Shown one piece after another: positions 51,738 to 61,682 of a DNA stretch of 64,000 bases. Source of the stretch: SAR202 cluster bacterium. Its GTDB lineage: Bacteria > Chloroflexota > Dehalococcoidia > Lucifugimonadales > VGZY01. The DNA lies in the NCBI GenBank assembly GCA_016872355.1, contig VGZY01000006.1:1-64000 (forward strand), written 5' to 3'. The number at the start of each line of letters is the position of its first letter. Positions within the stretch are counted from its first letter, which is position 1. Under the pieces are notes generated by a model. It ran no database searches, was not told the origin of the DNA, and was given only the letters and a program-made list of their open reading frames with translations. Made by a program: the position numbers and the translations under genes.

Positions 51738-52487
51738 CTAGCAGAACCCCTGCTGGCCGGAGTAGCAGCGGGTGGGCTTGTAGGCGATGCGGCCTGCGGT
51801 GATCGCCGCCGAGACGAGGTCAGCCTCCGCCTGGGACGCCCATGTGGCTACTTTCCCAGGGTTCTCCTTGAAGTAGACCTGCGCGGCGGCCTCGGGGCTG
51901 AAGCCGGCGCGGCCCGCGCGGATCAGATCGGAGAGCCGCGTGTGGGACTCGTCGCCGGGGACGAACTTCTGCAGGAACGCCACAACCTCCGGCGCGCGGG
52001 TCGCGAGGGCAGTCTGGATGACGATGCGCTTTTCAGGCCGGTCCTCGAACAGTGTGCCGATATCCTTGATCGTTCCGGCTGCAAGCTGCGCGTCGTACCA
52101 CTCCTTCTCGGTATCCCTCGGGAACTCCGTCACAATGTCCACCGTGCCGTTCAGTAGCCCGGCCTCGTACTCCTCCGGGGTAGACACAACCACGTCCACC
52201 GGGTAGGTGAACCCGTGCCGAAGGACGTAACCGGCAAGGGCGTTGCTGAACTTGACGGAGTTCTCTTTCCACTCCGCGAGCTTTATGTACTGCTTGCCCT
52301 GGTCAAAGTTGTCCCGCGGGTTGTGGGGCAGGATCGGCGTCGGGGAGCCCTCCGTCGTGACAGGCGTCCTCGTCGGAGGTATCTCGTTTTGAGAGAGCAG
52401 GGGGGACGACCGGGGACCGCACGCCACGGCAGCAAACGCGAGTATTGTAAGGGCCAACGCAATTATGGGCGAAAATCTTGATGTCAT
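51738..52487 (-). CDS. ProX/OpuAC-like substrate-binding lipoprotein
   Basis: 249 residues. Lipobox LAFAAVAC places Cys23 at the lipid site. The sequence shows FDQGKQYIKLAEWKENSVKF, VVVSTPEEYEAGLLNGTVDI and DTEKEWYDAQLAAGTIKDIG, matching OpuAC-type glycine-betaine/choline-binding proteins. No permease or ATPase of such an ABC system is in the window. The C terminus ends in a Cys-containing RCYSGQQGFC tail. It is convergent with the polytopic protein gene (10 bp apart). Ligand unknown. Confidence 0.75.
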   Translation of the reverse strand: MTSRFSPIIALALTILAFAAVACGPRSSPLLSQNEIPPTRTPVTTEGSPTPILPHNPRDNFDQGKQYIKLAEWKENSVKFSNALAGYVLRHGFTYPVDVVVSTPEEYEAGLLNGTVDIVTEFPRDTEKEWYDAQLAAGTIKDIGTLFEDRPEKRIVIQTALATRAPEVVAFLQKFVPGDESHTRLSDLIRAGRAGFSPEAAAQVYFKENPGKVATWASQAEADLVSAAITAGRIAYKPTRCYSGQQGFC

Positions 52488-52642
52488 AAGTCGGCACCTG
52501 GAAATGGATATCTTATGCAGCGCCCGCGCGCGTAATGCAATGTTCGACTAGTCATACTATTGTCCGACAGATGCCTTCGGGAAGTCTAGTTTCGTAGCTG
52601 TCTCATACGTGACAAGGAGCTAGTGACGAATGAGGCAGAGGT

Positions 52643-52667
52643 GGCGCCCCGGACAGCCCGGGGCGCC
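52643..52667 (-). terminator. Terminator of the pnt operon
   Basis: Arms ggcgccccgg (52643-52652) and ccggggcgcc (52658-52667) with loop acagc. It is 16 bp past the pntB stop. The plus-strand side has a T-run, so it can also work in the other direction. Confidence 0.75.
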
Positions 52668-52682
52668 TTTGCACATCGAGGA

Positions 52683-54095
52683 TCAGGAGAGGGCCTTCAT
52701 CTCGGTGATCAGCTTCACCAGCGATGCCTGGGCGTCGCCGAAGAGCATGACGGAGTTGGGCTTGTAGAATAGATCGTTATCGAGGCCTGCAAAGCCCGGA
52801 TTCATGCTGCGCTTCATCACGATTACCTGCTTGGCCTTGTCAACGTTCAGCACCGGCATGCCGTAGATCGGGCTGCCAGGGTTATCGCGTGCGGCCGGGT
52901 TCACAACGTCGTTCGCGCCGACCACCAGCACTATGTCAGTATCCTCGAACTTGTCGTTGATCTGGTCCAGGTCGTACAGCTTGTCGTACGGCACGTCCGC
53001 TTCGGCCAGGAGAACGTTCATATGTCCAGGCATGCGGCCGGCAACCGGGTGTATGGCGTACTTCACGTCCACACCGCGGTTCTCCATCATCGTCGCCAGC
53101 TCTTTGATCTGGTGCTGAGCGCGCGCAACTGCGAGGCCGTAACCGGGCACGAAGACCGCCCTCTGGGCATAAGCCAGAGCGATAGCCGCGTCCTCCGGAG
53201 TCGCCTCCCGGTAGGCCTTGGGGCCTCCCGCCGCCTGCGCGCCCTTTCCGCCCGTCGCCGCCGCGCCAAACGCTCCGAAGAGCACATTGAGCAGCGAACG
53301 GTTCATCGCCTTCGTCATCACCTGGGTGAGGATGATGCCGGACGCGCCTACCAGGGAGCCCGCCACGATAAGGAGGACGTTATTCAGGGCAAAGCCGGCC
53401 GCCGCCGCCGCCAGTCCGGAGTAAGAGTTCAACAGGGAGATCACAACGGGCATGTCCGCGCCGCCGATCGGGATCACAAGGAGCACGCCGAGGAGCAGGC
53501 ACGCGATCGACAGCCCTATGAACAGCGGCACATTGTCCATAATGAGCGCCACGACGGCCATGGCCAGAATGGCGATAGCCACTACGCCGCTCACGACCTT
53601 CTGGAACGGGAATTGGACCGGCTTTGTGGAGATAACCTCCTGAAGCTTGCCGAAGGCGATGAGGCTTCCGGAGAGCGTGATCCAGCCGATGATGACGCCG
53701 AGGACTATCGAGATCTCGATGTCGATGGGTATGTCTGCGGGCGACTCCGCCAGCTTCATAAACTCGTCGATGGCCACGAGCGCGGAGGCCGCGCCGCCGA
53801 AGCCGTTAAATGCGGCAACGAACTGCGGCATCGCAGTCATCTTGACCATCCGGGCCATTACCGCTCCGAGCGCCGTGCCTACCACCAGTCCGGCGATAAT
53901 CACCGGGAAGGTGACAATCTGGCGGTCCAGCAGTGTGACGACGATTGCCAGGAGCATGCCCGCGGCGGAGACGCGGTTGCCGTTGCGCGCGGTGGCCGCC
54001 GAGCCCAGCAGCTTCAGGCCGATGATGAACAGGACGGCCGATACGAGATAGGCGACTTTTATTGCGAATGCTATGTCGAATGAGGAGGTGTTCAT
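52683..54095 (-). CDS. pntB: NAD(P) transhydrogenase subunit beta
   Basis: 470 residues, typical. The proton-pumping transhydrogenase makes NADPH from NADH. The N-terminal half has about eight helices and the C-terminal dIII domain shows GYGLAVARAQHQIKE, DVKYAIHPVAGRMPGHMNVL, VLVVGANDVVNPAARDNPGS, and GMPVLNVDKAKQVIVMKRSM. ATG overlaps the upstream pntAB stop by 4 bp, as ATGA. Confidence 0.96.
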   Translation of the reverse strand: MNTSSFDIAFAIKVAYLVSAVLFIIGLKLLGSAATARNGNRVSAAGMLLAIVVTLLDRQIVTFPVIIAGLVVGTALGAVMARMVKMTAMPQFVAAFNGFGGAASALVAIDEFMKLAESPADIPIDIEISIVLGVIIGWITLSGSLIAFGKLQEVISTKPVQFPFQKVVSGVVAIAILAMAVVALIMDNVPLFIGLSIACLLLGVLLVIPIGGADMPVVISLLNSYSGLAAAAAGFALNNVLLIVAGSLVGASGIILTQVMTKAMNRSLLNVLFGAFGAAATGGKGAQAAGGPKAYREATPEDAAIALAYAQRAVFVPGYGLAVARAQHQIKELATMMENRGVDVKYAIHPVAGRMPGHMNVLLAEADVPYDKLYDLDQINDKFEDTDIVLVVGANDVVNPAARDNPGSPIYGMPVLNVDKAKQVIVMKRSMNPGFAGLDNDLFYKPNSVMLFGDAQASLVKLITEMKALS

Positions 54096-54394
54096 GACCG
54101 CTTGTTACGAGGTTCCTTTCTAAACATCTGCAACATGCGGTCGGTAACCACGAAGCCGCCGACCACGTTGATCATTGCCAGGACCACTGCGAGGAATCCC
54201 AATACCGTCGCCGTTACGCCGCCCTCACGGCCGGCAACAATGAGCGCGCCGAGGATAACGATGCCCGAGACAGCGTTTGCGCCGGACATCAGAGGGGTGT
54301 GCAGGGTAGGCGGCACCTTGGTAATGAGGACGTACCCAACGAAAATCGCGAGAACGAAGATGTAGATTTGATCGAGTAGCCCGGAGTCTATCAT
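54092..54394 (-). CDS. pntAB: NAD(P) transhydrogenase subunit alpha part 2
   Basis: 100 residues, the short membrane part of the split alpha subunit. Three helices are visible with YVLITKVPPTLHTPLMSGAN as the signature. It lies between pntAA and pntB and overlaps the latter by 4 bp. Confidence 0.95.
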   Translation of the reverse strand: MIDSGLLDQIYIFVLAIFVGYVLITKVPPTLHTPLMSGANAVSGIVILGALIVAGREGGVTATVLGFLAVVLAMINVVGGFVVTDRMLQMFRKEPRNKRS

Positions 54395-54434
54395 CGGCTT
54401 TGGCGCCTCCAGAGTGACCTAGTTTGCCGTTGGA

Positions 54435-55595
54435 TCAGGACTTCGCCGATGGCTTCAAAAGCGCGGCCGTCGGCTCGTGGGCGATGGCCCCGGCGTGCGT
54501 AATGCAGCAGCCCTTGATGATATCGTCCGCGAGGTTGAGCTCCATCAGCCCCTTCTTGACGAACAGTGCGAGCAGGTTGGAGATATTGCGGGCGTACATC
54601 TGGCTTGCATGGGTCGAGAGGGAGCTGGCAAGGTTCAGCGGTCCAACGACGGACACGTTGTCCACGACAACGGTCTCGCCCGCCTTCGTCAGCGCGCAGT
54701 TGCCGCCCGTCTCAACGGCGATATCTACGATGACCGCTCCCGGCTTCATATCCCGCACCATGTCGGCATCGATCAGGATGGGCGCCTTGCGGCCCGGTAT
54801 CGCTGCCGTAGTTATAACGAAGTCCATCTCCTTCACCGCGTTGGCGATGAGCTGGCGGGCCTTGTCCTGTGACTCCTTCGAAAGCTCCTTGGCGTAGCCT
54901 CCGGCGGTCTCGGTCTGCTCCGTGAGCTGTACTTGAAGGAAGGTGGCGCCAAGGCTCTCCACCTGCTCCTTCACGGCGGGGCGGACATCGCAGGCCGAAA
55001 CGACCGCTCCGAGCCTGCGTGCGGTGGCGATCGCCTGTAGCCCGGCTACCCCCGCGCCCAGAACAAGGCCCTTGGCCGGGGCGATGGTGCCGGCGGCGGT
55101 GACCATCATCGGGAAGAATTTGGCAAGCGACTCTGCAGCGATGAGCGCCGCGCGGTAACCTGCGATAGACGCCATGGAAGACAGTGCGTCCATGCTCTGC
55201 GCGCGCGCCGTCCTTGGGATAGTGTCCATGCTGAAGCTGGTGACCTTGCGGGCAGCGAGCTTTTGGACAAGGTCCAGGTTCGTCGCGGGGTAAATAAATG
55301 CAATGAGCGCCGTCCCTTCGCGCATCATGTCAAGCTCATGCGCGTTCAGGTGCTTGTTGACCATCGGGCGCTGGACTTTCACAACTAGGTCTGCGCTCTT
55401 GTATATCTCCGCGGCGTTGGGCACGATGACCGCGCCGGCATCGGCAAACGCCTTGTCCGGGATTAGCGATTCCGCGCCAGCGCCGGCCTCAACCAGCACG
55501 TCGTTACCGGCTGTCTTTAGTTTTCCAATGGACTGTGGTACGAGGGCGACCCTTCTCTCACCGGGTGCGATCTCTCGAGGAACAGCTATTTTCAC
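54435..55595 (-). CDS. pntAA: NAD(P) transhydrogenase subunit alpha part 1
   Basis: 386 residues from GTG 55595, chosen because AGGAG lies 6 bases upstream; the frame is open to 55613. The soluble NAD-binding dI domain: KIAVPREIAPGERRVALVPQ, MVTAAGTIAPAKGLVLGAGV and AGLQAIATARRLGAVVSACD are family blocks. The membrane part is the separate next gene, as in many bacteria with split alpha subunits. Confidence 0.95.
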   Translation of the reverse strand: MKIAVPREIAPGERRVALVPQSIGKLKTAGNDVLVEAGAGAESLIPDKAFADAGAVIVPNAAEIYKSADLVVKVQRPMVNKHLNAHELDMMREGTALIAFIYPATNLDLVQKLAARKVTSFSMDTIPRTARAQSMDALSSMASIAGYRAALIAAESLAKFFPMMVTAAGTIAPAKGLVLGAGVAGLQAIATARRLGAVVSACDVRPAVKEQVESLGATFLQVQLTEQTETAGGYAKELSKESQDKARQLIANAVKEMDFVITTAAIPGRKAPILIDADMVRDMKPGAVIVDIAVETGGNCALTKAGETVVVDNVSVVGPLNLASSLSTHASQMYARNISNLLALFVKKGLMELNLADDIIKGCCITHAGAIAHEPTAALLKPSAKS

Positions 55596-55678
55596 GACAC
55601 ACTCCTGGAGCATGATGCGAAAGGCGCGAAACGTACCCTATCTTATCACACGGGTTGGACAGCGCTGAACCTGGCGGA

Positions 55679-56284
55679 TCAGGAAGAGCGCACCGCGTAA
55701 CGCACGATGGTGCGCAGCTTCTCCGGCGCCACGCGGCCCGGGTCGGAGAAGTAAATCTCGTGGTGGGTCCCCGCAATCTCAAGGCCCTGCCGTTCAGCGA
55801 AATTCATTATCTCTGCCACGGTCCTTGCCTCCATGTCATAAGGGCCGACATGGAGCATCTGGACCGCGCGGCCCTCTGACAGCGCCTCCAGTTTGACATC
55901 GTCAACTGCCGGCGACTTGCCCTTCTCCTTGAGCGCCACGGCGGCCCCCGCCAGGTCGCCAGCCTTGATGAAGTCCGGCGTGCGGATCATGAGCTTCCAC
56001 TTCCAGTCGTCTGCGGGGAGCTCCCCGCTGGCCTCGTCGTGGGTCCAGTACAGGGCTTCGAGGGCGCTGATTTTGTAGTCCTGTCCGCCGGCCTTTTTTC
56101 GGGAGAATTTGATGGTATATGCCATGCCATATAACGCACCGATCCTTTCCTGGAAACCGGGGCCTCCGGGCGCGCCGGAGCCGTCGATTGCCAGGTACAC
56201 GGCCTGCTCCGGTTCCACGATCACCGGCGTTCGAGACTGCACGTATTCGTACTCGTGGAGCTTCATCAGGTCCAGCTTGTCCAT
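55679..56284 (-). CDS. GyrI-like small-molecule-binding protein
   Basis: 201 residues from ATG 56284. GyrI-like domains bind drugs or small ligands and are the C-terminal part of SoxR/BmrR-type regulators. YKISALEALYWTHDE, MLHVGPYDMEARTVAEIMNF and the end GLEIAGTHHEIYFSDPGRVA match the DUF/GyrI family of stand-alone proteins. No DNA-binding domain is present. Ligand unknown. Confidence 0.88.
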   Translation of the reverse strand: MDKLDLMKLHEYEYVQSRTPVIVEPEQAVYLAIDGSGAPGGPGFQERIGALYGMAYTIKFSRKKAGGQDYKISALEALYWTHDEASGELPADDWKWKLMIRTPDFIKAGDLAGAAVALKEKGKSPAVDDVKLEALSEGRAVQMLHVGPYDMEARTVAEIMNFAERQGLEIAGTHHEIYFSDPGRVAPEKLRTIVRYAVRSS

Positions 56285-56504
56285 AGGTGTACCCCTGTCC
56301 AACTTGCTTGGGGCCGGGCGAACAATACCATTAACTCAAACGGCTGTGAACGTCGCATAAGCAGGTACGCGATTCCTGTGAAGAAGCCGTGAAGTGCCGA
56401 CAAGGGGGTGACGTTGCTCGGCGTGTAGTATAAGCTTCAATAAGGGGTGGGAGGGGAAGCACAAGGCGGGTCTGAAGCGGCCTGCCCGTCGATGGAGTGT
56501 TAAG

Positions 56505-57902
56505 ATGACCGCTGCTGGACGCCTTGTGATAGTCTCCAATCGGCTGCCGTCCTTGCAGCAGCCTTCGGATAGCGGCGACGCCCAGAGTCTGCCGGTGGGC
56601 GGCCTGGTGAGCGCCCTCAGCTCCGCGCTGGCGCACAGGAAGGCGCTGTGGGTCGGCTGGAGCGGCGAGGTGTCCGAGAAAGTCGCCTCCATACGCCCAG
56701 CGATTTCCGATGCGGGAGGGGTCACCCTCGCCGCCCTCGATCTGTCTCGCGGAGAGATTAACCAGTTCTACAACAACTTCTGCAACCGCACGCTCTGGCC
56801 CCTGCTGCACAGCTTCCCGGGCAAAATGGCCGTCAGCCACGAAGCCTACCGGGCCTACCTCAGGGCGAACCGGCACTACGCCGAGGCTGTGGCGGGCATG
56901 CTGGACAAGGACGATGTGGTCTGGGTCCATGACTATCATCTCCTGGCGCTGGGTTCCGAATTGCGCAAGCTGGGCTGGACAGGGAAGACTGGCTTCTTCC
57001 TGCATACGCCATTCCCGCCGGCGGAGCTATTCGCCGTTCTGCCCTGGGCGCCGCGCATCCTTGAAATGATCATGGACTTCGATCTCTTCGGGCTCCACAC
57101 CCGGCAGTACGCCCGCAATTTGTACGACGCCCTCTCGGCCGAGCTCCCCGGCGCCGTGATAGGCGACTCGTTCATCTACGGCGAGCGCTCGCTCAACATC
57201 CGCGTTTATCCCATCGGTATCGATCCGGCGCCATTCGCGGACCCCGCGTTCGGTTCGACGGCGACCGAGCTGGGCTCATTCCTTAAGCGAGAAGGCAGAA
57301 GGCACCACATCGTGCTCGGTGTCGACAGGCTGGACTATACAAAGGGGATTGTTCAGCGACTGCAGACGTTCGAGCACTTGCTGGAGCACTATCCGGCGCT
57401 CAGGGGAGAGATAAGCCTCGTGCAGATATCGGCCCCTTCGCGCAGCCGGGTGCCGGAGTATGTGGAAGAGCGACAGCGGGTGGACGAGCTCGTTGGGCGC
57501 ATCAACGGCCGCTATTCTGAAGGCGAATGGATCCCCATCCGGTACCTTTACAGGTCGTTTCCGCAAGACGAGCTGGTGGGCTTTTACCGGGAGGCGGACG
57601 TGTGCCTGATAACGCCGCTGAGGTACGGTATGAACCTGGTGGCCAAGGAGTTCGTGGCGGCGCAGCTTGACGACCCCGGCGTGCTCGTCCTCTCCAAATT
57701 CTGCGGCGCGGCGGAGATGATGCAGGACGCCCTCATCGTCAACCCGTATGACATTGAGGGCACCGCCGCAGCAATCTACCGCGCCCTGCGCATGCCGAAG
57801 TCGGCCCGCGTGCGCCGGCGGGACGCGCTCATGCAGAACATCAATGCTTTCACTGCGCAGGCGTGGTCGGAGGCGTTTCTGGGCGACCTTGAGGGCGTGT
57901 AA
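56505..57902 (+). CDS. otsA: Trehalose-6-phosphate synthase
   Basis: 465 residues. GT20 enzyme that joins UDP-glucose and glucose-6-phosphate. Motifs: [42 protein letters not shown], and [13 protein letters not shown]. The phosphatase OtsB is not in the window, so trehalose would need it elsewhere or the product is T6P. GGAG lies 8 bases before the ATG. Confidence 0.95.
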   Translation: MTAAGRLVIVSNRLPSLQQPSDSGDAQSLPVGGLVSALSSALAHRKALWVGWSGEVSEKVASIRPAISDAGGVTLAALDLSRGEINQFYNNFCNRTLWPLLHSFPGKMAVSHEAYRAYLRANRHYAEAVAGMLDKDDVVWVHDYHLLALGSELRKLGWTGKTGFFLHTPFPPAELFAVLPWAPRILEMIMDFDLFGLHTRQYARNLYDALSAELPGAVIGDSFIYGERSLNIRVYPIGIDPAPFADPAFGSTATELGSFLKREGRRHHIVLGVDRLDYTKGIVQRLQTFEHLLEHYPALRGEISLVQISAPSRSRVPEYVEERQRVDELVGRINGRYSEGEWIPIRYLYRSFPQDELVGFYREADVCLITPLRYGMNLVAKEFVAAQLDDPGVLVLSKFCGAAEMMQDALIVNPYDIEGTAAAIYRALRMPKSARVRRRDALMQNINAFTAQAWSEAFLGDLEGV

Positions 57903-57986
57903 TTACGTACCTCTTTTCGCGTTGTGCCTGCTACAATGTTGTACCTGTAAGATGGGCCGCTGCCACGCGCCTAACGGGAGACTGAA

Positions 57987-59123
57987 ATGACTGAGATGAT
58001 GACGGCTGTCCGCAAGATTGGACGCGAAAAGGGGTTCGTTGTCGAGAGGGTGCCGATTCCGAAGGTCGGCTCGCACGATGTCCTTGTTCAAGTAGAGGCG
58101 GCCAGCGTTTGCGGCACGGACCTCCACCTCTGGAAGTGGGACGAATGGGCGGCGCAGCGAATCAAGCCGCCGCTGACGGTGGGACACGAGTTCGCGGGCA
58201 CTGTCGTTGAAGTAGGTGAGTCGGTGGAGCACGCCAAGGTTGGCGATTACGTCTCCGCCGAGAGCCACGTAACATGCGGCATGTGCTTCCAGTGCCGGAC
58301 CGGCCAGGCCCACATGTGCCCGCAGACGAAGATCCTCGGCATCGACCGGGACGGCGCGTTCGCCGAGTACATCTCCATCCCGGAGAAGGTGGTCTGGCAG
58401 AACGACCGGAGCAAGCTTCCGCCGGAGATCGCCACGCTCCAGGAGCCGTTCGGGAACGCCGTCTTCTCCACGCTTGCGCACGATCTGGCCGGTCAGAGCG
58501 TTGCAGTGCTCGGCTGCGGCCCCGTCGGACTCTTCTCGATCAGCATCGCAAAGGCCTCTGGCGCTTCCAACGTTCTGGCTACGGACATTAACGACTACAG
58601 GCTCGGCCTGGCAAAGACCCTGGGCGCCAAGACCTTCAATCCACGAAACAACCCCACGAAGATGGAGACCTGGAAGTGGCTCGTCCAGGCCAACGAAGGG
58701 TTCGGGGTCGACATCGTTCTGGAGATGAGCGGCGCGCCCCTGGCCATCGACGACGCCTTCAAGGCGGTCCGCAACGGAGGTCGCGTGACGCTGTTCGGCA
58801 TACCCTCAGCGCCCGTGAAGATCGACGTTGCGGAGAGCATGATCTTCAAAAACCTTACAGTGCTGGCCCTGAATGGCCGGCGCATCTTTGACACCTGGTA
58901 CCGGACGCGGTGGCTGCTGGAGAGCGGTGTGGTAGACCTGCGGCCGCTTATTACGCACCAGATGGGCCTTGAGGATGTCAACAAGGCCGCCGGCCTGCTG
59001 GACGGAGGCGAGGCCTGCAAGATAATCCTGCGTCCCAAGCCGGACGGCAAAAAAGTGAGCGGCAGCACCAGCGGAACGTCAGACACCGATGCGAACGTCC
59101 GCGGTCACCTGATGCACCGGTAA
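57987..59123 (+). CDS. tdh: L-threonine 3-dehydrogenase, zinc-type
   Basis: 378 residues. Medium-chain dehydrogenase that oxidises L-threonine to 2-amino-3-ketobutyrate. Catalytic zinc Cys in CGTDLHLWKWDEWA and GHEFAG, structural zinc CGMCFQCRTGQAHMC, and the Rossmann motif GCGPVGLFSIS are present. The CGTDLHIYxWDxWA pattern is diagnostic of Tdh. A C-terminal tail of about 30 polar residues exceeds the usual 341. The Kbl ligase is not adjacent. Confidence 0.92.
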   Translation: MTEMMTAVRKIGREKGFVVERVPIPKVGSHDVLVQVEAASVCGTDLHLWKWDEWAAQRIKPPLTVGHEFAGTVVEVGESVEHAKVGDYVSAESHVTCGMCFQCRTGQAHMCPQTKILGIDRDGAFAEYISIPEKVVWQNDRSKLPPEIATLQEPFGNAVFSTLAHDLAGQSVAVLGCGPVGLFSISIAKASGASNVLATDINDYRLGLAKTLGAKTFNPRNNPTKMETWKWLVQANEGFGVDIVLEMSGAPLAIDDAFKAVRNGGRVTLFGIPSAPVKIDVAESMIFKNLTVLALNGRRIFDTWYRTRWLLESGVVDLRPLITHQMGLEDVNKAAGLLDGGEACKIILRPKPDGKKVSGSTSGTSDTDANVRGHLMHR

Positions 59124-59173
59124 GGTAAACGAGGCGTGGCGTCGTCGCAGCGGCGCCCCGCGTTCTACTGGTC

Positions 59174-59599
59174 TCATTTGCCGCCGGTGGGCATGAAACG
59201 CAGGACAAATAAGGTAAGGGCGGTAGACACAATCGCGATGAGATACAGCCCGGCCCCGGATGCCATGCCGATGGCCGCGGCGGTCCAAATGGTTGCAGCC
59301 GTTGTCAGGCCTTTGACATTGGCCCCTTCGCGAAGAATGGTCCCGGCCCCAAGAAAGCCGATGCCGGTAACGATCTGGGCGGCGACGCGGGCGTTGTCCC
59401 ACCCGGCGGCGAAGCCGAATATGGAGACGATCGTAAAAAGAGCTGCTCCCATGCACACAAGCGTCTGGGTCCGCAGCCCCGCCGGCTTCCGGGCGCCCTC
59501 GCGCTCCCATCCGATCGCAATGCCCAACGACAGCGCCAGCGCCATTCTGGCGGCCAGTGTAATTTCCTGCTCCATCGTCAGCCTGAAAATGCTCTCCAT
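59174..59599 (-). CDS. MgtC/SapB-family membrane protein
   Basis: 141 residues from ATG 59599; an ATG at 59575 with AGG upstream is the alternative. The MgtC N-terminal domain is clear: SLGIAIGWEREGARKPAGLR, TQTLVCMGAALFTIVS, and VTGIGFLGAGTILREG, then VKGLTTAATIWTAAAIG. MgtC is linked to Mg2+ homeostasis and F-ATPase modulation. The C-terminal ACT-like part of MgtC is missing, as in many SapB proteins. The gene is divergent to cysteine synthase. Confidence 0.9.
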   Translation of the reverse strand: MESIFRLTMEQEITLAARMALALSLGIAIGWEREGARKPAGLRTQTLVCMGAALFTIVSIFGFAAGWDNARVAAQIVTGIGFLGAGTILREGANVKGLTTAATIWTAAAIGMASGAGLYLIAIVSTALTLFVLRFMPTGGK

Positions 59600-59632
59600 G
59601 AGACCATTATCGCGGGCTGAAAGCGAATCCAT

Positions 59633-60583
59633 GTGAAAGAAATGCGGAGTCCAATGCCCCCGGTTGAACTACTCCAAATGATCGGCAACACGCCGCTCGT
59701 CAGGCTCAAGCGCCTTTCTCCCAGGCGGGGAGTCAGCGTTTACGCCAAGCTTGAAGGACAGAACCCGTCCGGGAGCATCAAGGACAGGGTCGTCCTGGGG
59801 ATGATCCGGGCGGCCGAGCACCGTGGCGACCTCCGGCCCGGTATGACCATCGTAGAGGCGAGCAGCGGGAACACCGCAATCGCGCTGGCGATGATCGGCA
59901 AGCAGATGGGCTATTCGGCAAGCGTCGTGGTCCCGAAGGACGCCGCCCCGAACATCGGCGACATACTGAACGCGTACGGCGCGGAGGTCGTCTGGTGCGA
60001 GTCGCGGGGCGGCATGAAGGGCGCAATTGAGCAGGCGAGGGAAATGGGCGCCAGGGCCGGATGCTACTACCTTGGCCAGTTTGTGGACCAGGTGAACATC
60101 CAGACTCACTACGAGTGCACGGGCAAAGAGATAGCCGAGGCGCTGGACCGCATAGACGTATTCGTCGCGGGGATCGGCACCAGCGGGACAATTATGGGAG
60201 TGGGCCGGCGGCTGCGCGAGAAGTTTCCACAAGTCAGGATCATTGGCGTTGAGCCGCAAATGGGCGAGCGGCTACAAGGTCTTAGGAACATCTCTGAGGG
60301 GTATATGCCCTCGCTGCTGGACATGGACATGCTCTCCGGCAGGTTCCTCCTGGACAGCGCGAGCGCCATCCGGGCCACCCATAGAATCATCCAGTCCGAA
60401 GGAATCCTCGCAGGCGTCTCAGCGGGCGCGACAGTTCACGTGGCTATGCGCCTGGCAGAAAAAATGGATGAGGGAAACATCGTCGTCATGTTTTCCGACG
60501 GAGCGTGGAAGTACCTCCCCGCGCGCCCGTGGGACGCGGCGGCGCGCGGAGACGAACAACTGGACGAAACGTACTGGTGGTAA
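59633..60583 (+). CDS. cysM: Cysteine synthase (CysM/CysK-like)
   Basis: 316 residues. It makes cysteine from O-acetylserine (or O-phosphoserine) and sulfide or thiosulfate. IGNTPLVRL, the PLP Lys in GQNPSGSIKDR, VEASSGNTAIALAMIGKQMG and the GIGTSGTIMGVGRRL block are present. GTG at 59633 is the 5'-most start; ATG 59642 and 59654 are also in frame, and the family start lies close to the latter. The assignment to CysM over CysK is uncertain. Confidence 0.92.
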   Translation: MKEMRSPMPPVELLQMIGNTPLVRLKRLSPRRGVSVYAKLEGQNPSGSIKDRVVLGMIRAAEHRGDLRPGMTIVEASSGNTAIALAMIGKQMGYSASVVVPKDAAPNIGDILNAYGAEVVWCESRGGMKGAIEQAREMGARAGCYYLGQFVDQVNIQTHYECTGKEIAEALDRIDVFVAGIGTSGTIMGVGRRLREKFPQVRIIGVEPQMGERLQGLRNISEGYMPSLLDMDMLSGRFLLDSASAIRATHRIIQSEGILAGVSAGATVHVAMRLAEKMDEGNIVVMFSDGAWKYLPARPWDAAARGDEQLDETYWW

Positions 60584-60592
60584 CCAGCGGGC

Positions 60593-61495
60593 CTACGACG
60601 GGACGATCAGTACGGCATCACCTGTGTGCCTGACGACGCTCTCCGCAACGCTGCCCAGTATCCACTTGGTCAGTCCGGAACGTCCGTCCGTGGTCATGAC
60701 GATAATCTCGTCCCGGGTCTCCCGCGCATAATCGACCAGTGTGCCTGAGGGATGTCCCAGGAACACCTTCCAGTTCACCTTGAGCCCTCTTTCCGCCACC
60801 CGTTTTGCGACCTCAGCCAGGTACGCCTTTGCCTCCCCCTGCAGCACTTCGTCAAAATACACCGGCGGCGAATAGACCGTGCCCATATATGGGGAGGCCC
60901 CGATCCGAACGATCCTGACGAGCTCTAGCTCCAGGGACATACGCCCCGCAATCTCCTCACCAAATGGGAGTGCGCGCTCTGCAAGCTCCGAACCGTCCAG
61001 CGGCACAATGACTTTTGAAATCTCGGCCCGCCTGAGGTTCTGAGCCGAGTCGCTCTCCCTCGGGTTAATGGTGAGAACGGGGACACTGGCGGAGTGGAGC
61101 ACTTTGTCCGTCACGGAGCCCAGCACACCCCGGCCGAGCATATTTCGCCCGTGAGTAGCCATCGCGATTATGTCGCACCTCTCCGCCTCAGCCACGCGCA
61201 CGATCTCCTCGGCCGCGATGCCGGTCGATATGGAAAAGGCAGCGCTCACCCCGTGATCAACCAGGCGCTTCGTCAACGCCGTCAGCCGCTCCTTCGCCGC
61301 GGTTGAAAGGGCCGCGCCGATTCCCCCGTTGCCTGTTTCTCCCTGCCTTCCCGCCGCCGGCGCGGCGTCATCCGGGTCTATCACAGTGAGCAACATAACC
61401 CTGCTTCCAAGGGACGCCGCGAACCGCTCCACATATGGCAAAATGGCCTCCGCCAGTTCGGAGCCGTCCAGGGGTACAAGGACCTTGTTAAACAT
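60593..61495 (-). CDS. Tandem-UspA universal stress protein
   Basis: 300 residues with two UspA domains (about 1-145 and 160-300). Each shows the KVLVPLDGSELAEAILP-like start and the ATP-type GRNMLGRGVLGSVTDKVLHS / GRSGLTKWILGSVAESVVRH loop, G-x2-G-x9-G. UspA proteins bind ATP and act under starvation or stress. It is convergent with cysteine synthase. Confidence 0.92.
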   Translation of the reverse strand: MFNKVLVPLDGSELAEAILPYVERFAASLGSRVMLLTVIDPDDAAPAAGRQGETGNGGIGAALSTAAKERLTALTKRLVDHGVSAAFSISTGIAAEEIVRVAEAERCDIIAMATHGRNMLGRGVLGSVTDKVLHSASVPVLTINPRESDSAQNLRRAEISKVIVPLDGSELAERALPFGEEIAGRMSLELELVRIVRIGASPYMGTVYSPPVYFDEVLQGEAKAYLAEVAKRVAERGLKVNWKVFLGHPSGTLVDYARETRDEIIVMTTDGRSGLTKWILGSVAESVVRHTGDAVLIVPS

Positions 61496-61682
61496 GGCTG
61501 ACCTTTCGCCGGCAGGTGTTGGGAGCGTCCGGCTCCAGAATCATATTCCTGTGGGCGTTCGCCCGCAATCCACGAATCCGTTTTACGTATGGCTATCATT
61601 TCGTATGTGGACAGGAGGAAAATAGAAGACGGGGTAATCGTCGAGGGGTTGAAAAAGACAAACGTTCGCTCAGGAGCGGGAT

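Noticed and set aside
53022-54083. Plus-strand frame of 353 codons
   Set aside because: Antisense of pntB, Arg/His-rich with no recognisable domain.
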